A DNA stretch of 64,000 nt, from NCBI RefSeq assembly GCF_954871325.1, contig NC_088777.1:1178001-1242000 (forward strand), given 5' to 3'. Below are positions 1 through 12,761 of this stretch, in pieces. The notes under the pieces are model-generated. The model had not been told where the DNA came from. It saw only the letters and a list, made by a program, of their open reading frames with translations, and searched no databases. This DNA comes from Gordionus sp. m RMFG-2023 (Eukaryota; Nematomorpha; Gordioida; Chordodea; Parachordodidae). The first letter of the stretch is position 1; the number at the start of each line of letters is the position of its first letter. The position numbers were made by a program, and so were the translations under genes.

Positions 1-1200
1 TTCATACTATTTTTTTTTTTAAATGAATGATTCTTTAAATATTCAGATGATGTTTTATAGTGAGATCTTAAACTTTAAAAATCAACTTATATATTTTCAA
101 AGACAAGATTATTCAGAAAGTTTTTTAAAAAAAAATGTATTGGTCACTCCGCTGATCTAAAAATTAAAAATCAGATACTATATTTGCGAATAAATATCTT
201 ATATTTCACTTAAAGTAAATACATTTCAAGAGGATAATTAAAGCATAGTTTTTTTTAGAAAACTCAACTCTCTTATACATTATTTATAATATCTTGATAA
301 TAACAATATATACGTATTATATATTATTAAAATTAGGTATAAATAATATTTTATTTGTTTCAATTTAAAATTATACATCCAGATTCTTAAAATATATATA
401 ATGTTTTTTTATCAACAAAATTATTCAATATTTTGTATAATGATATATATTATTTTGTTTATTACTTTTTAATAGGTAAAATTAGAGTTAAAGTAACATG
501 ATATATTATTAATAGTATATAGTATATATAAATGGGTGGTATAAGTGAGTTTATGATGTATTCTTGGAAGCCGAAGGTACCAGGTTCAATCCTGATTAAG
601 GAACTGTTAAAATTTAGAGGTTTATTCTTTCGATGATTAATGTGTACTAGACATATGATAAGATAAATTTCTGAGCTTAGAAATGCCACCCAGGTCACCG
701 ACAGGCTTGGACAGCCTGGTGCTAGCATACTTGTTCAATAAACCAAATATATAAATTAGATAAAAGAGATGGCATATGAATAACATAAAGTGGAGAGAGA
801 TATTGAAGTAACTTATCACCAGAAAAAAATGGTGAAGGCTAAAAAGAAAAAGAAAATATATATATACATATTATCTATTATTTATTAATTTTTATATTCG
901 GGAATGGAAAGGGATAATTGGTTGAAAGTGGAGATGTGAAAATATTTTGAATTATCTTCCCTACTATTCACTTTTCCTCCCTCCAGAAAAAATAAATAAA
1001 TACAGAAATATGATTAAAAAACAATAATGTAAAAATGACGGATCCATCCTCCAATTAAATTTTAAATAGCTTCCGCTGGCAAATTCGGATTATACTTATG
1101 TATGTTAAAATGCATGGTTGTAAAACAAGTTGTAGCCAGTTAAAAATTGTTTTAATTTTGGTGGGTTTACGATTTTAAAAAAAATAATGCGGGGGGGGTG
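1..1200. repeat. Diverged copy of the intergenic repeat at 20-25 kb
   Basis: The first 1.2 kb resembles parts of the 2.7-kb unit at 19.9-25.2 kb. Shared pieces include the AATGAATGATTC start, the stretch with CACTTAAAGTAAATA, the block with AACAATATATACGTAT, and a block with TTTAATAGG followed by AAAGT-ACATGATAT. Alignment is by eye and interrupted by indels. No coding region is supported here. Confidence 0.5.
535..605 (+). other. tRNA-like / SINE-head-like sequence
   Basis: A stretch ending in CCAGGTTCAATCCTG resembles a pol III B box (GGTTCAANTCC type) with a loose A-box-like stretch about 40 bases upstream. The cloverleaf does not close cleanly, so a decayed tRNA or tRNA-derived SINE head is likelier than a working tRNA gene. 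Confidence 0.25.
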
Positions 1201-4081
1201 GACTTCCGGCCGGATTTGAGAAAGGAAATAAAGAAAGGAAGAAAGAAAGTAACTACGTGAGGAGAAATTTGGATTTTACCCCCCTAACTGCCCTCGAACA
1301 ATGATTTTAAAAATTTTGGAAATATTAAAATTATTATCTGTAAGAGTGTCTAGAAAACTTTTTTGAAAAATTAAAAAAACTGATTTGTTTGAAAATGTTT
1401 TTTTTTTAAAAAATAACCTCAAAAACGTGGGGAAAAACGAATTATGGAAATATTATTTTAAAAGAAAATCTCTAAAAGTATATGCCTAGGAACCACTTTG
1501 AAAAATAAAAAAAAATGGCTATCGCCAATGATAATGATAAAGTCGATATATCCATTTTTTCTTCAAAAAAAAATTGGACTTAAAGGAAAAATGGAAATAA
1601 TTATTTGGATTCTTATTAATATAAATAGCCATCATTCCATTAGTAAATTTTAAATTAAAAGCTTTCATACATATTCAAGAATTTAAAAAAAATAATAACA
1701 AGGGTTCTGGATTTTCTGGTAAAAGAACCTGTATCAAAAATTTACTTCACTTTTGGGTGAGTGAGTGTTGCTTATTCAAGGATTTTAAATCAATTTAGAA
1801 TCAGCCCAAATCATAATACTGAAACTCACAAGATTGGTGAGGGAGATTGAGAATATTAAAAAAACATTTTTTTAAAATGGCTGAAAACTTTTATTTTTAT
1901 ACAACGCAACAATATATATTATACATCAAAATTTAATATCTTATTAAATTTTTTTAATGAATATTCATTTTTCAAAATATTTTTTGTTTAATTGATGTAT
2001 TATTAAAATTTATATTAGTACAAAATAAATTTAAATATCCTACTTTGCTTAAATTTAAAAATGTTGAATCAAAGGGAATTTGTTAGGTCCCCAAGATTTA
2101 GTTAGCCACAGAACATATACTAGAATAAGATTACATCAAAATCTGTTATTACAAAATTTATTTAAATTATTAATCCATTTTATTTATCATAATTATATAG
2201 ATTTAATAATTATTACCAATTATAATATATACTATATACATAATATATACATCGTATAGTATAGTTACACCTTATATAAATTTTTAAAAAATTTCCAAAT
2301 AATTTTTTGAATTGAAATCTCTCGCTTCAGATTCATATATAATTATATATATCTTAAATTTTAAGGGTAATTAATCAAATTTAATATCTTCCGTCACTCA
2401 AACTTCACATTCGTATCGACAGTTGATTGAAATCGAATATATTTCGTTATATATCCTATTTTACAATTAGTTTTGGTGTCTTTTAACTGACCTTTGCATA
2501 ACTTTGTAAATAATATATTTGAATTAAAAACATAACCAAATAGAAATAAGATTTTAAAGATTAGAGAGAACCTGTATATTCCAAGATTTGTTTCAAAAAA
2601 GTTTTTGAAAAATTTCAAGAAAATAAATTATTTGTAATATTTGTAAAAGGAAAAAATTTGAGGCGTTTTCGTATTCAATTTTATGATGTTTTATCCTTTG
2701 AGCACTGGGTAAAGAAAAAGTCCAATGCACCTTAGAATAAAACTAATACCATTCAAATTATATTTATAATTTTGTATTATTATTGATGCAAAAGGATAAA
2801 ATAAATATATATAATATATATACTCTGCAAATTTTGGTGTCGCCTTTAGTTCCTTTTAACATGTATGTTTTGTAACTAGTTTGCTCATCCAATATATAGG
2901 TGAGTTTTCCAGTTTTTTTAACTGTATAATGATTTAAATATATTATTTTTTTATATATATGTGAGATGTTGTTATAATTATTTTATATTTTTAAATACTG
3001 AAATTTGGGGTGCACAAGTATTCAACATGGAAAGTGTGTGAAACATTTGGTAAACTTTTGATTTTAATTTAAAAAAAAAATAAATTAATTAATATTATTA
3101 TAAGAGTAAATAAATTATATAGTATAATTTTGGCCCTACACAAATTAGGCGATTTTGCAAGATACAATGCCCAATCATTAATAAAGTTTAGACACACGAT
3201 ACAAAGAGTCATTTTAAAAGTGAGTTAACTTAGCAAAGAATATATTATTTAATTTTTCCAACTAAAATTCAAAAAAATGGAGGGTAGATGAATTAATTAA
3301 GGATTTACTTGCATACTGGATCATAAGAATATTCGAAATTTTTTGTACAAGCTTCCTAAATATTTTATTTATATTTCGAGCAAAAAAGTTTTATTTAAAA
3401 AAAAATATACATATAGTCACGATTAATTTAAAGAATTTTTTTTTTAAAATATTATAATATTTATATAACTTCAAATTTGTTCAAGTCGAATTCTACATTT
3501 ATATAATTGAAGAGAAAAATAAAAGAAATATAGGTATAATAAATAAGGTCTAGATATCTTCTATTAAATACAAGATCACACTTATCAAGAGATTTAGGGT
3601 AAATTTTATGACATCTGTTCAATTCGACCGGTTAAGGCTTAAATAATGTCAAACTTTAGTTATTAATTTATAGCACTCTAAAGAGGAAATTATAAAATAA
3701 GTACTAGCACAGGGAAACAATGATAAGAAATTAAATGATTGAAAACTACATAATTTTTTAATTGAAAAATAAATTTATAAAAATAAAAAATAAACGAAAT
3801 TTTAAACTTTAAAAAGTGTAGTTAAAATTTCTTTGCAAAAGGTAACGCATTCCAGTTACTCACTTCTTTAAAAAAAAAACTAATGTAAAAATGTAACTAC
3901 AGTTACTTTGCAAAAAGCAGCGCATTGCAGTTGCTTACATTAAATGAGTAAGTTCTTTACTCGTTAACAACGCGTAGTTGAAAAATAAAAACATAGCATA
4001 AATATTAATGAATTTAAAACTTTCTTTCGTTAAGAAGCTTCAAAACGATTATTTATGATTTATATAGTATAATATTTTAAC
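1201..4081. other. AT-rich stretch with no supported gene
   Basis: This lies downstream of the last recognised Ig-A exon. A minus-strand open frame of 74 codons at 2394-2618 has a hydrophobic run (FSLIFKILFLFGYVF) followed by a lysine-rich part, which would suit a membrane-anchor exon. Its only nearby acceptor (ACAG) is in the wrong phase for the preceding exon, so it is not called. Degenerate repeats of the kind GTAACTACAGTTAC occur at 3800-3970. Further Ig-A exons may lie left of the window. Confidence 0.4.
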
Positions 4082-4324
4082 CGTGGACTGTTAAGTTGAG
4101 TTTTCCTATGTGAACGTTATTCACTTTGATATCATAAGAGCCAGAAGTCAGATCGGATTTTATATCTTTTATATGCATTAACTCGTTGGGTTTGTAAAAT
4201 AAACTTATAATGTTGTTGTTTTTTATTAGTTCTACTGTGGCACTATATTGGTGGGGCAGTAAAAAGGAATTGAGAGATAGGAATAGATAATCATCACTAG
4301 GATCCATTTCGAAATTGATGACAA
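4082..4324 (-). CDS. Ig-A exon 12: eleventh Ig-like domain
   Basis: An 81-codon exon bounded by an acceptor (TAATAG before TTGTC) and a donor (CACG then GTTAAA), both phase 1 like the other Ig-A exons. The domain ends with the family pattern: LTSGSYDIKVNN, then a last strand GKLNLTV. No domain cysteine is present. If the donor is not used, the frame meets a stop 3 bases on (TAA at 4077-4079), so this could be the terminal exon of a secreted protein, or one more domain before exons lying off the window. Ig-B has no recognised counterpart. The upstream intron (4325-7361) is long and contains no exon I can support. Confidence 0.6.
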
Positions 4325-7300
4325 CTATTATATTTTATTTATTTTTAAATAAAAATATTTAGTATCTCATCATAACATAATTAGGTGAGTTTAGTATAGA
4401 TATTCTTACTATATATAAAAAATATAAAGTGATGCAGCGTCTACATGAACGGGAGGGGTAGGAACAGTTGGCATCCTATTTTTTTGAGAGGGGTAAGAGG
4501 CAGGCTGTTTTAATGGGGTTAGGATAAAAAAAATAATTTTTTTTGGGGGGGAGGTTTATCTATTAAATTATGAGATGAAATAGGACAAAATTTTTGCTGT
4601 AAAAATTAATTACTTTTATTATAGAATTATTATAATACAATTCATCGACTAAATCGGTATATTGCAAACAATCATACACATTGTTTTCCAAATAAAACTT
4701 TCTGCTATCTTTTTAAATGTAATTTTTTAGAAAATGCCATAAGAATTAATTCATAGTAAATAATGGAGGTTTTAATTGAATTTATTATCTAAAAAATAAA
4801 TTATTTATATTCACAAAATATCGATAGTTGGTTGTAGAGATAGATTAATATTAAGTTATCCTATATAAATTATCTGAAAAGAGTATCCAATAAATTAAAA
4901 AGGCAAAAATAATAATAAGGAGACACCGTCGCCAAAGACGGTGGGAATTGTAGAGGGGTAGGCAAATGTTTTTAAAGGGGGGTTTGCATCCAGTGAAAAT
5001 CCTGTCATGTAGACACTGGGGATGTAACTTTAAAAATGGATTAAAATTATAATAGAATTAAAGAAATAATATTTAATTAGCTGTTTGAATATTTATTTTA
5101 TTTTTATAAAGGTGAGAAAAATAATTGTTTAAAACAATCTTCAAAAAATTTTTGTAAGATATTAGAAATTTTAAAAAACTTTCATCCAATCAAAATATGG
5201 GGTTTTAGTTATATTAATCAATAAAATTTTTCCACTTTGTTGACCTAAACACCCCAGCGTTTTTTTTAAAGTCAAAACTAGTTTATCTTGTCAAATTTAA
5301 ATTTCCAAGTTTCTAGCTTTGATAGCAAGTCCATTATAAACAGTAAATAAAAATAAATTATTTTAAGATTTTTCTTAATTTTTTTTTATTAAAGAAGGGG
5401 GTGTAGGGAGGAATCTCAACCCTCTTCTTTCGAACCATTTCCTGTCATCTAAATCTTAATTTTTGATTGATGTTTTTTGAATATCGAGATTATGGTTTGC
5501 GAAAACTCAATAGCCGGTCCTTTATAACCTTTAAGAGTTCATCCTGCATTTTTGATACTTTTTGTTTGTATAGACTAGGCTAAACAGATGTTGAACTATG
5601 GCACACTATTTTAGTTGGTTTTAAGTGTTGGCTGCCATTGTTATTTTTAGTAAAATTTTTTTATCCATTTTGTTTTCCTTTGGTTTATTTTGTTGATGTT
5701 TTTTTTCTTACTTTTTGGGCTGTTTTGTCGATGCCATCTAGATAGCTAAACAGCTGTAAACCAAGACTCCCCCTAGAGAAATCTTATTTGACATTTTTGC
5801 ATTACCTTATATGAGTGATTACTTCATAATTAATAGAGTTATGAATTCGATATCAAAATTTTTATTTTAATCATTTTACCCAAATTATATATTATATTAC
5901 TTTGGCCATGGGGGGTTAAGTAGCACACTTCACATTATTAATTATAGCCATAAAGTATTAGGTAAATAGCTGCACTTTTCTTTTTTTTATCTTATGTGGC
6001 TAAACGTTGATTTATTTATTTTGTTTTAAAATTTTATGATATAAATGCAAGTGAAAGTTTTTAAATGTATATTTTTATGGTGGCAGTTCGTTTTTTATTT
6101 GTTAAACATTCTTCCCTTTTTAACTTCATGATAATTCTGACATGGCTAATCCAAATAAAATATTCTCAAGTTTATAAGGATTGTACTAAAATTTAGGCCA
6201 GGAGTCATTGCATTGCAAACCCTTGCTAACAATGTTGTAAGTTACTTCAAATTGATAAAAACATTTTAAATATTGTTTTTTTTTTGTAAATTAATTTCTT
6301 ATATGTAAACCTTTTTCAGTGATAAGCCAAGCTTTTTGATTAAGCTTTTTAAATTTTGCGGTGTACATACCAGCACATTTGGATTCGAATTTAGAGTATC
6401 TTTAGCATTTCATTTGTTTTTTTAAGATTCGCACAAGATTCTATGATTTATTCCAAATTATTTTATCACTTCCGGTAATTGGGATACCATCAGTATAAAG
6501 TAGTCGATGAAGAACCATTTGACAAACATAGTATCTCTAAAAATAAATTAAGATAAAATTTTTTTTTAAATAAAAGTCATAATCTTAATTTCTTTTCAAA
6601 TGCTAATAGCAATATCTGAATGGTGTTATTTACTAAGCTACAATCATAATCTATTTTCTAATAAATTATAAAAATTAAAAATCTTAACCTAAATCAAAAC
6701 TTGCGATGATTATATATAAATAACGTATATTGAATCATTTTCATTTCATAACATAGCAAAATAAGTCTGAAAAAGACATTTTCTTAGATAGGGGACCTCC
6801 TTATTGTAAACGATAAAATCCAAAATTTTATTTATTTTTTGGCAATGGAGTGTATCAACAAAGTATTTAATTATAATTAATAACTAGTATTTAATGCTAT
6901 TTCAAAAAAAAAAAAATTGAAAAGACGATGTTGTGATTTAGTCGACGAAAATCATTGTATCAAGAGACAAAATAAATTAAGGCAAATTTTGATGAGAAAT
7001 TTAATGAAATATGTGAGCTTTGCAAATTTAATATTCTCATACTACAACTGGCATCAAGAAAATCCTATCCAATCTCTCCAAATATTAATTAGCGGAAGAT
7101 TATTACAAAATAATTCTCTTAATCCCCTTTTTTAGATTTTTTAAAGTCAAATAAATGAAAGGTTCTTGATTTATCATGTAATTTTTTTTATAAATCTAAG
7201 AATATTTTCCTTATACATTTAAATTATTTTTTCTGACCCACTAATATTACAAATATCTAAAGGAATTAAACATTAAGAAATGATAAGATGCAAATATTTA

Positions 7301-7361
7301 ATAGTAAAAATCCTTAAAAAAAATAGAAGACTGCACAATCCAGAATAAAATTTTTATATAC
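4325..7361. other. Ig-A intron 11, no further exon seen
   Basis: Three kilobases of AT-rich sequence with homopolymers. A plus-strand 72-codon open frame at 6917-7135 has no splice context or recognisable motif and is not called. No transposon end could be placed confidently. Confidence 0.4.
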
Positions 7362-7616
7362 CTGTGGGAACCAGTTCGAATCTATATATTCTAAATGATA
7401 AGCTCAGCTGGAATGTTAGAAAACTTTTGATGTTGTTCAGTGTAAAAATTAGTGTATCATCTTGATATCCGTTCTCTTTGGAAAACGTTATTAGTTGGTT
7501 TAGGTAAAAAGATTTGTTGCCTGATGAGTCCGTCATGCGCAGCCCATCGGAATATAAGTTCTCCATCGCAAATTGGTATTTAAATTGATTTGAAGGGTAT
7601 TTTATGCTAAAGGGTC
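7362..7616 (-). CDS. Ig-A exon 11: tenth Ig-like domain
   Basis: An 85-codon exon with acceptor ATTACTTAG and donor CACAG-GTATAT, phase 1 at both ends. It codes [G]PFSIKYPSNQF through FRIYRFELVPT. The length and last strand match the family, but the G-x-Y turn is replaced by NNIKSFLTFQ, making it one of the more divergent domains. It sits only about 200 bases downstream of exon 10. No equivalent is found below Ig-B exon 10, so it was either lost from Ig-B or gained by Ig-A after the duplication. Confidence 0.7.
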
Positions 7617-7815
7617 CTAAGTAATATGTTATATATATATGATTATACAGAAAGATGTATATTAGTTTAATGAGCATACTCATACTAATTTTTTTAGAGT
7701 TGTTGAATCTTTAATTTTAATTATATATCTCTAACCTTTTGTTATATATAATTAAAAATGAAAATAATTATATAATAAAATTTCTATATTATAATTCCAT
7801 TTTAAGGTGTTTTAC

Positions 7816-8067
7816 TTATCACATAAAGATTTATTTTTTGAGCTTCATAATCGTTGGTTATATAATATTCTCCAGAACTTTCAAGGGTAGCCATTCTGGT
7901 AATTGTCACTTTTTTATTATTAGTTTTGTCGATTTTCTTATTATTCTTATTATCAGTTATCTTCAATTCTTTCCCCAAAGTATCTATATTTAAGTCACTA
8001 ATAGGATTGTTAAATTCTAAGCTGACATTAAATGGTTTGTTTTCATTCACTGATATATCTTGTACAT
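7816..8067 (-). CDS. Ig-A exon 10: ninth Ig-like domain
   Basis: An 84-codon exon, phase 1 to phase 1, with acceptor TTTCTATTAG and donor A-GTAAAA. This is the clearest Ig-like domain of the set: an opening DVQDISVNENKPF strand, then KKVTITRMATLESSGEYY, then a G-strand-like INLYVI. This matches the E-F-G region of V/I-set Ig domains (L-x-I then D/S-x-G-x-Y-x-C) except that the expected cysteine is isoleucine. The Ig-B paralogue at 31.5-31.7 kb shares ATLESSGEYY and AQKINLYV. Confidence 0.78.
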
Positions 8068-9087
8068 CTAATAGAAAGAGAAGAATATTACATTGCTTTA
8101 AAATATCTAACATAAACAATTATAATAAAACAATATAATCACCATCAAAAAATAATTGATTTATAGCCCTGATTAAAATGTTTAAGAGTTGTTAACTTCT
8201 TGACACTCGTGATAAATTAAATTAAGGTTCTATTGGAGTATGATTTATAATAGTATTTTTGTCAAAATGTCTAGATTTGACGCGACTTTTAAAAACTGCT
8301 AACTCACTATTTCAGCCTGAAATAAAGTGACTAAGCTTCGATATTTGGCAAATGTAATATGTAAACTTTGTATCTTAGCTCGTGTAATGTTTTTTATTTC
8401 TAGATAAAATACTGAGTTTACCATATTTAAATATATCGGTTATAATATGGAGTCGTTTAAAAACACAGATTTAAACTATAGATGTATTAGAGAAAGATAG
8501 GTTTGCTTTAAGATATATTTTATTTTTTTTATTATTCAAAGGCAATATATGCATTTTTTATTATTACATTTTTTAATAATTATTTTTATAACTCTCACAT
8601 TTGATATAACACATTTAATTTGGAGTTGGTTAAATTTTAATATTATACCTTTCGTTCTAGCTCGACCAAATTAGTCATAAATTTAGTGAATATTTGTAAG
8701 ATCATTTTATTTAATATAAAAATATATATAGTGATGGTTTTTGCTTATTATTTCATAAATTTTTTTATAACATACATAGGTCTGTTATTTACAAAACAGG
8801 AAGATAAAAAAAGGTTGGCCATAACCAGTTAAATATTTTATCTAAAATTCCCTGGAGGAAAATTTTTATTAATTTAAATAAATCTCATTAATCCCAACTT
8901 CAATAGAACGCATTTTGGTGTAGTGTATTCCGTTTTAACACGCTCTTATATTAAGAGGAAAAAATTTTGAATGATTCGTATTTTATCGTTGTTTAGTATT
9001 TCACTTTATTCCACGTAAAATATAGAATTTTAAGGGTTAAAAATTTAAAAATTGCTTTTTATTATAAGATTTTAATAAACTTATACG

Positions 9088-9150
9088 CGTTCGCAGAATT
9101 GAAACGCTTTCCTCGTTGAACGCCAAACGAGGCGATGGTAAACGCGAACG
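9088..9150. repeat. Short imperfect inverted repeat (hairpin)
   Basis: Arms CGTTCGC...CCTCGTT and AACGAGG...GCGAACG face each other around a short loop. The segment is CpG- and GC-rich inside an AT-rich intron. It may be the remnant of a small foldback transposon. Confidence 0.5.
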
Positions 9151-9289
9151 AATTAGAATTATTTTAAAAAATAAATGTTTACTATACTACCGAACTTCAA
9201 CTGAACCTACAAAACGCCATATTCTACCCTAAAGCCAGAATATTATCCGAGCTTCAAGATTTTGCTCGTAGATGGCACAAGAAGGGTTT

Positions 9290-9402
9290 GAACATTTACT
9301 AACAAAATCTCTAGGCTTAAGCAATATTTTTCTGACTTAAATATTGAGTTTGCCGTTTTTAAAAATCGGTTCAAATTGAACCGTTTAACAACACTACTAC
9401 TT
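9290..9402. mobile_element. Partial hAT-like MITE (right half)
   Basis: The segment with ATTGAGTTTGCCGTTTTTAA and the end CCGTTTAACAACACTA matches the right half of the MITE family seen whole at 16714-16930. No matching left end or target duplication was found, so it is a fragment. Confidence 0.5.
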
Positions 9403-9445
9403 GCAACTTATATACTAAAATATTTATAATAAAAATATATATTAC

Positions 9446-9676
9446 CTCCTATCAAATGGTACAACTTTATTTGGTAAGATCGGCCAGCTATTTTCACTAA
9501 ATAATTTTTGGCGTATTTTTTGTCGAAATCAAACAATTCTAACATTACATCCACACCATCAAATTTTAGAGTAAAAGGATGATCAAAGGGAGTTATGGCA
9601 TATTCTACCCTATGAGATAGATAAAATTTTTCCAAATTTATTATCTTGTAATTTTTTGAATAAATATGTCTGGAGA
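9446..9676 (-). CDS. Ig-A exon 9: eighth Ig-like domain
   Basis: A 77-codon exon, phase 1 at both ends, with acceptor AATATAG before TCTCC and donor GGAG-GTAATA. It codes [V]SRHIYSKNYKI through YQIKLYHLIG. The conserved turn is written as FDKKYAKNYLVKIAGR, so the usual glycine is alanine. The Ig-B paralogue (35228-35455) has EYAKNYFVKICNRPYHIKLY, an easy match by eye. The upstream acceptor has a strong T-rich tract. A hAT-like MITE remnant lies just below, around 9290-9402. Confidence 0.75.
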
Positions 9677-10183
9677 CTATATTGATAAAAAAAAAAAAAT
9701 TTAAGTACATTAAACATTTATTTGCACATTAGAATCATATAAATTGACGAATTTTTAAATAAACACTATTAAATTATTTCAAAACCATTAAAATTATTTT
9801 AAAAACTGTTAAAATAATATAAAAACTATATGAAAATAATTTAAAACTGTGAAAATCATAATAAATCATATTTAAAAAACAGTGCAGAAACTGTACATAT
9901 AATTTTTTCACTATTAAATATATATCCTTTTTTTAAGCCTCTAAATTTAATTTATTTTTACTCTGTTAGCCTTATTCAAATATATTTTATAATGTAAAAA
10001 TAGCTATTAAAAAATCTATTTTCTTAAAAAAAAATATATATTATCTTAAAAAAATTAATTTATATATCTCATTACACTATTCGAGCAATAATGTGGGTAA
10101 ATTTGCTAGAAAATGTTTAATAACATATAAGCAATCAAGCCCGAATGTTTAGTTCTTAAATGAACATAATTTTTTTTGTAGAT

Positions 10184-10297
<114 letters not shown>

Positions 10298-10311
10298 GAA
10301 GAGAGATTTAC

Positions 10312-10578
10312 TTGAGTAAATTAAAACGAATCGAAATATTGCTCGAGAATCTTTGATACGCACCGCGAATCGCCCCGCCTTATAGTTCTCAATATTATCG
10401 AACTCTAAGACCAGCGAATTATTCTGGAGATGGATAGGGAACTTTATATCTCGGTCATAGTCCCTATTATCTAAAAGAACAACATCAAATATTTCGTTTG
10501 AGATCCCGTGATTTTTATCCAGTTCGTAGGAGTAAATTAGTTTTTGTCTTTCGCTATAAATAATCTCTTTGATATCAC
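10312..10578 (-). CDS. Ig-A exon 8: seventh Ig-like domain
   Basis: An 89-codon exon, phase 1 to phase 1, with acceptor CTCCGACAG and donor TCAA-GTAAAT. It codes [G]DIKEIIYSERQKL through IFRFVLIYS. The end pattern is SLVLEFDNIENYKAGRF, then AVRIK, then the last strand IFRFVLIYS; the Ig-B copy has AGRYVAR at the turn. The final eleven residues (AIFRFVLIYSS) are identical in the two genes, which anchors the pairing. Confidence 0.78.
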
Positions 10579-10754
10579 CTGTCGGAGAGTTGTAATCATG
10601 AAAGTAGAGAAAAATAAATATGTGAGATATATATATTATGTCGCTACCGGAAATGGAATCTCTTAGGATCCAAAATTCCTATTTTTGGAATCTTTTTAAA
10701 AACCATGAGGATTTTGAATAATTATAGACGTGGTATTTAACCCTGCCATTCACA

Positions 10755-10829
10755 GTTAGCGTGAATTGGCGGCGAAGTGTGGCAAATTAGTTGTACTTTT
10801 GTTTTCTTTCACCGCTAATTAGCGCTAAC
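10755..10829. repeat. 75-bp hairpin / tiny inverted-repeat element
   Basis: The left arm GTTAGCGTGAATTGGCGG and right arm CCGCTAATTAGCGCTAAC are imperfect reverse complements around a short loop. It lies in Ig-A intron 7 with no equivalent in Ig-B, so it probably inserted after the duplication. Confidence 0.55.
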
Positions 10830-10904
10830 TATTCTAGGTAAGATCGCACACTCTTTAGTAATGACGGAGTCAAAGAAAATCATCCCACGTGATTCCGTTA
10901 TTAT

Positions 10905-11240
10905 ATAGGCTTGGCGTAAATGTGTTTTTTTCTTCTGGATATGTGTTATTTTTTCAACTTTAAATCATTTTTTAAAGCGCGTACTACCGGAAATGTATGC
11001 CGCCTTGTTTGGAATACCTCTACCCTATAAATTTCAGACAATTTTTTCCATGAACCTTTAGACTTAATTATAATTTTATATTTAAATTTCACATATATAT
11101 TATTTTATATTAATTATGAATGACTCAAAGGATAACAGTAAAATTGTGTACAATTTCATAAGATAGGTATTCCTAACATGATGGAATATATTTCGGATAA
11201 AAATCCGATTTTTAAACTTAAAAATACGAGCTCAAAAAGA
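10905..11240. mobile_element. Long-TIR foldback MITE, copy 1
   Basis: The left half (GCGCGTACTACCGGAAATG, then TTTGGAATACCTCTACC) is roughly the reverse complement of the right half (AGGTATTCCTAACATGATGG, then CGGATAAAAATC). Related copies lie at 28205-28565 and 52250-52480. No open frame is present. The outer limits are approximate because a target duplication was not identified. Confidence 0.6.
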
Positions 11241-11594
11241 AACGATTTTTCAAAGTTTTAAAAATAACAGATGCCGGAAAAAAAAACAGATGGAGATTCT
11301 TATTGTATTTTTTTTAAAATAAATTCGTTGCTTAACAAATGGCTACATGTCGACGAACGTCAATAAATAACTTTGATGCGAGACGGGTTTATTTTAAAAA
11401 AAGTTTTTCGATTAACTGAACCTGTTTTATCTCCCAATTTTTTATACGAACTCTAATGCCTTGAACCCTGATTATGACTCGCAAATTTTAAAATTTCATT
11501 TTCTTATAAATAGTGTGTGGTTACAGGGATCGTTTAGAGCCATTTTCATCCAGAAAGATCTTACGCAATCCTGTAGATTTTGCTCGTAGAAGAA

Positions 11595-11685
11595 ATAACT
11601 AGGCATACATAAACGAAATCTCTAAGCTTAGGCAATATTTTTTCTGGCTAAAATATCGAGTTGTTTAACAACGCTACTTTAAATA
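11595..11685. mobile_element. Partial hAT-like MITE
   Basis: A short match to the right end of the 16714-16930 family (ATCTCTAAGCTTAGGCAATA, then GTTTAACAACGCTA). The inner part is deleted and there is no left end. Confidence 0.4.
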
Positions 11686-11875
11686 TATTGTTCATTTTTT
11701 TTTTAATAATCGGTTATATTTGCATTTTTCCTTTTACCATTCATAATATTATACGAGAATTACTCTATATACAGTTGTTCGGTGAAGAAGAAAAAAAAAA
11801 CAGGAGGAAACGGAAACGTAATAAAATTACGCCTCCAGGGAAAATTAAAAGTAAATGTATTTTTTTTTAAATTAC

Positions 11876-12130
11876 CTATGACTATTATTTCGAAATGCAT
11901 TATCTTCTCGTTTCCCAAGTAGACTTCGTAATCTCCCTCGTCATCTTCTTCAATATAGGATTTGTTAAATCTTAATACACCTTTAATAACATCGTGGACT
12001 ATGGCATTTTCTTTTAGATGTTCTTTATGCAGTACCATAAAATCGGTAAAATATTGCAGAGTCGTGAAATTTTGTGCTGGCCATTCATGAGTAAAAGGGT
12101 TACCGAATTCAACCTTAAAGGTCTCTTTCT
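11876..12130 (-). CDS. Ig-A exon 7: sixth Ig-like domain
   Basis: An 85-codon exon, phase 1 at both ends, with acceptor CTCTAAAAG and donor CATAG-GTAATT. It codes [E]KETFKVEFGNPF through HFEIIVI. A tryptophan (HEWPAQN) lies near the middle of the strand order, and the end pattern is GVLRFNKSYIEEDDEGDYEV, then a last strand MHFEIIVI, a close match to the D-x-G-x-Y signature with valine replacing cysteine. The Ig-B paralogue has SYIEDVDEGNYDVYLGN. Confidence 0.78.
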
Positions 12131-12346
12131 CTTTTAGAGAAAAAAAAAGAAATTTTATTGGTATGATAATTTATTTATATTTCATTTGAATATTTTTAAA
12201 TATAAAATGTATTATAACAAAGACGATTAAATTTTTAAGTTACTCTTCATGATCCTAAACAACTCAAAATTAAATTAAAATAGTTCTCGATATTGATAGA
12301 AAAAAGATATATATATGCATACAAATTAAAAATAATTTTACTATAC

Positions 12347-12589
12347 CCCAAACAATCATCCTAAATGCAGCTAAGATAGTTTCATTGTCAATAGTATCTT
12401 TTTTAATCAAACGGTATAAACCTTGATTGGTTAGTTTAATAGGGTTAATTTTCAAAGTGGCCAATGAGCCATTTTTAACTTCTATAGATTCTGAGACTCC
12501 ACCATACGTATGGTTCCATCTGAGTCCCTTAGAATTATTAAAGGGAAAGGAAAAGGCAATTGATCCACCTATTTTCTCTATTTTTAAGT
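12347..12589 (-). CDS. Ig-A exon 6: fifth Ig-like domain
   Basis: An 81-codon exon, phase 1 to phase 1, with acceptor TCGAAACAG and donor TGGG-GTATAG. It codes [D]LKIEKIGGSIAF through FRMIVW. Visible features are GLRWNHTYGG, where the tryptophan sits like the core Trp of an Ig C strand, and ATLKINPIKLTNQGLYRLIK followed by the last strand FRMIVW. The G-x-Y is kept and the cysteine is replaced by leucine. The Ig-B copy shares GLRW, ADQGLYRLIK and FRLIVW. Confidence 0.78.
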
Positions 12590-12626
12590 CTGTTTCGATA
12601 AATAAAATAAAAAATTGGAAATAATG

Positions 12627-12722
12627 AGTTGATTCATTTATTCATTCATTTATTTATTCATTCATTTATTAATGTATTCATTTTATTTATTCATTCATTC
12701 ATTTAATTATTCATTCATTTTT
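12627..12722. repeat. (ATTC/ATTT)n microsatellite in Ig-A intron 5
   Basis: An interrupted ATTC/ATTT run. The same repeat lies at the same place in Ig-B (38888-38936), which suggests it predates the gene duplication. Confidence 0.85.
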
Positions 12723-12761
12723 CATGTATGAGGTACAAACGTATATTTTATAAGAAATAAC

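Noticed and set aside
2394-2618. Minus-strand frame with a hydrophobic run, possible Ig-A membrane exon
   Set aside because: The only acceptor in reach (ACAG) gives the wrong phase and an immediate stop when joined to exon 12; no Ig-B counterpart.
11760-12038. Long minus frame continuing past Ig-A exon 7
   Set aside because: The part below 11876 is intron after a good GT donor; only the exon is called.
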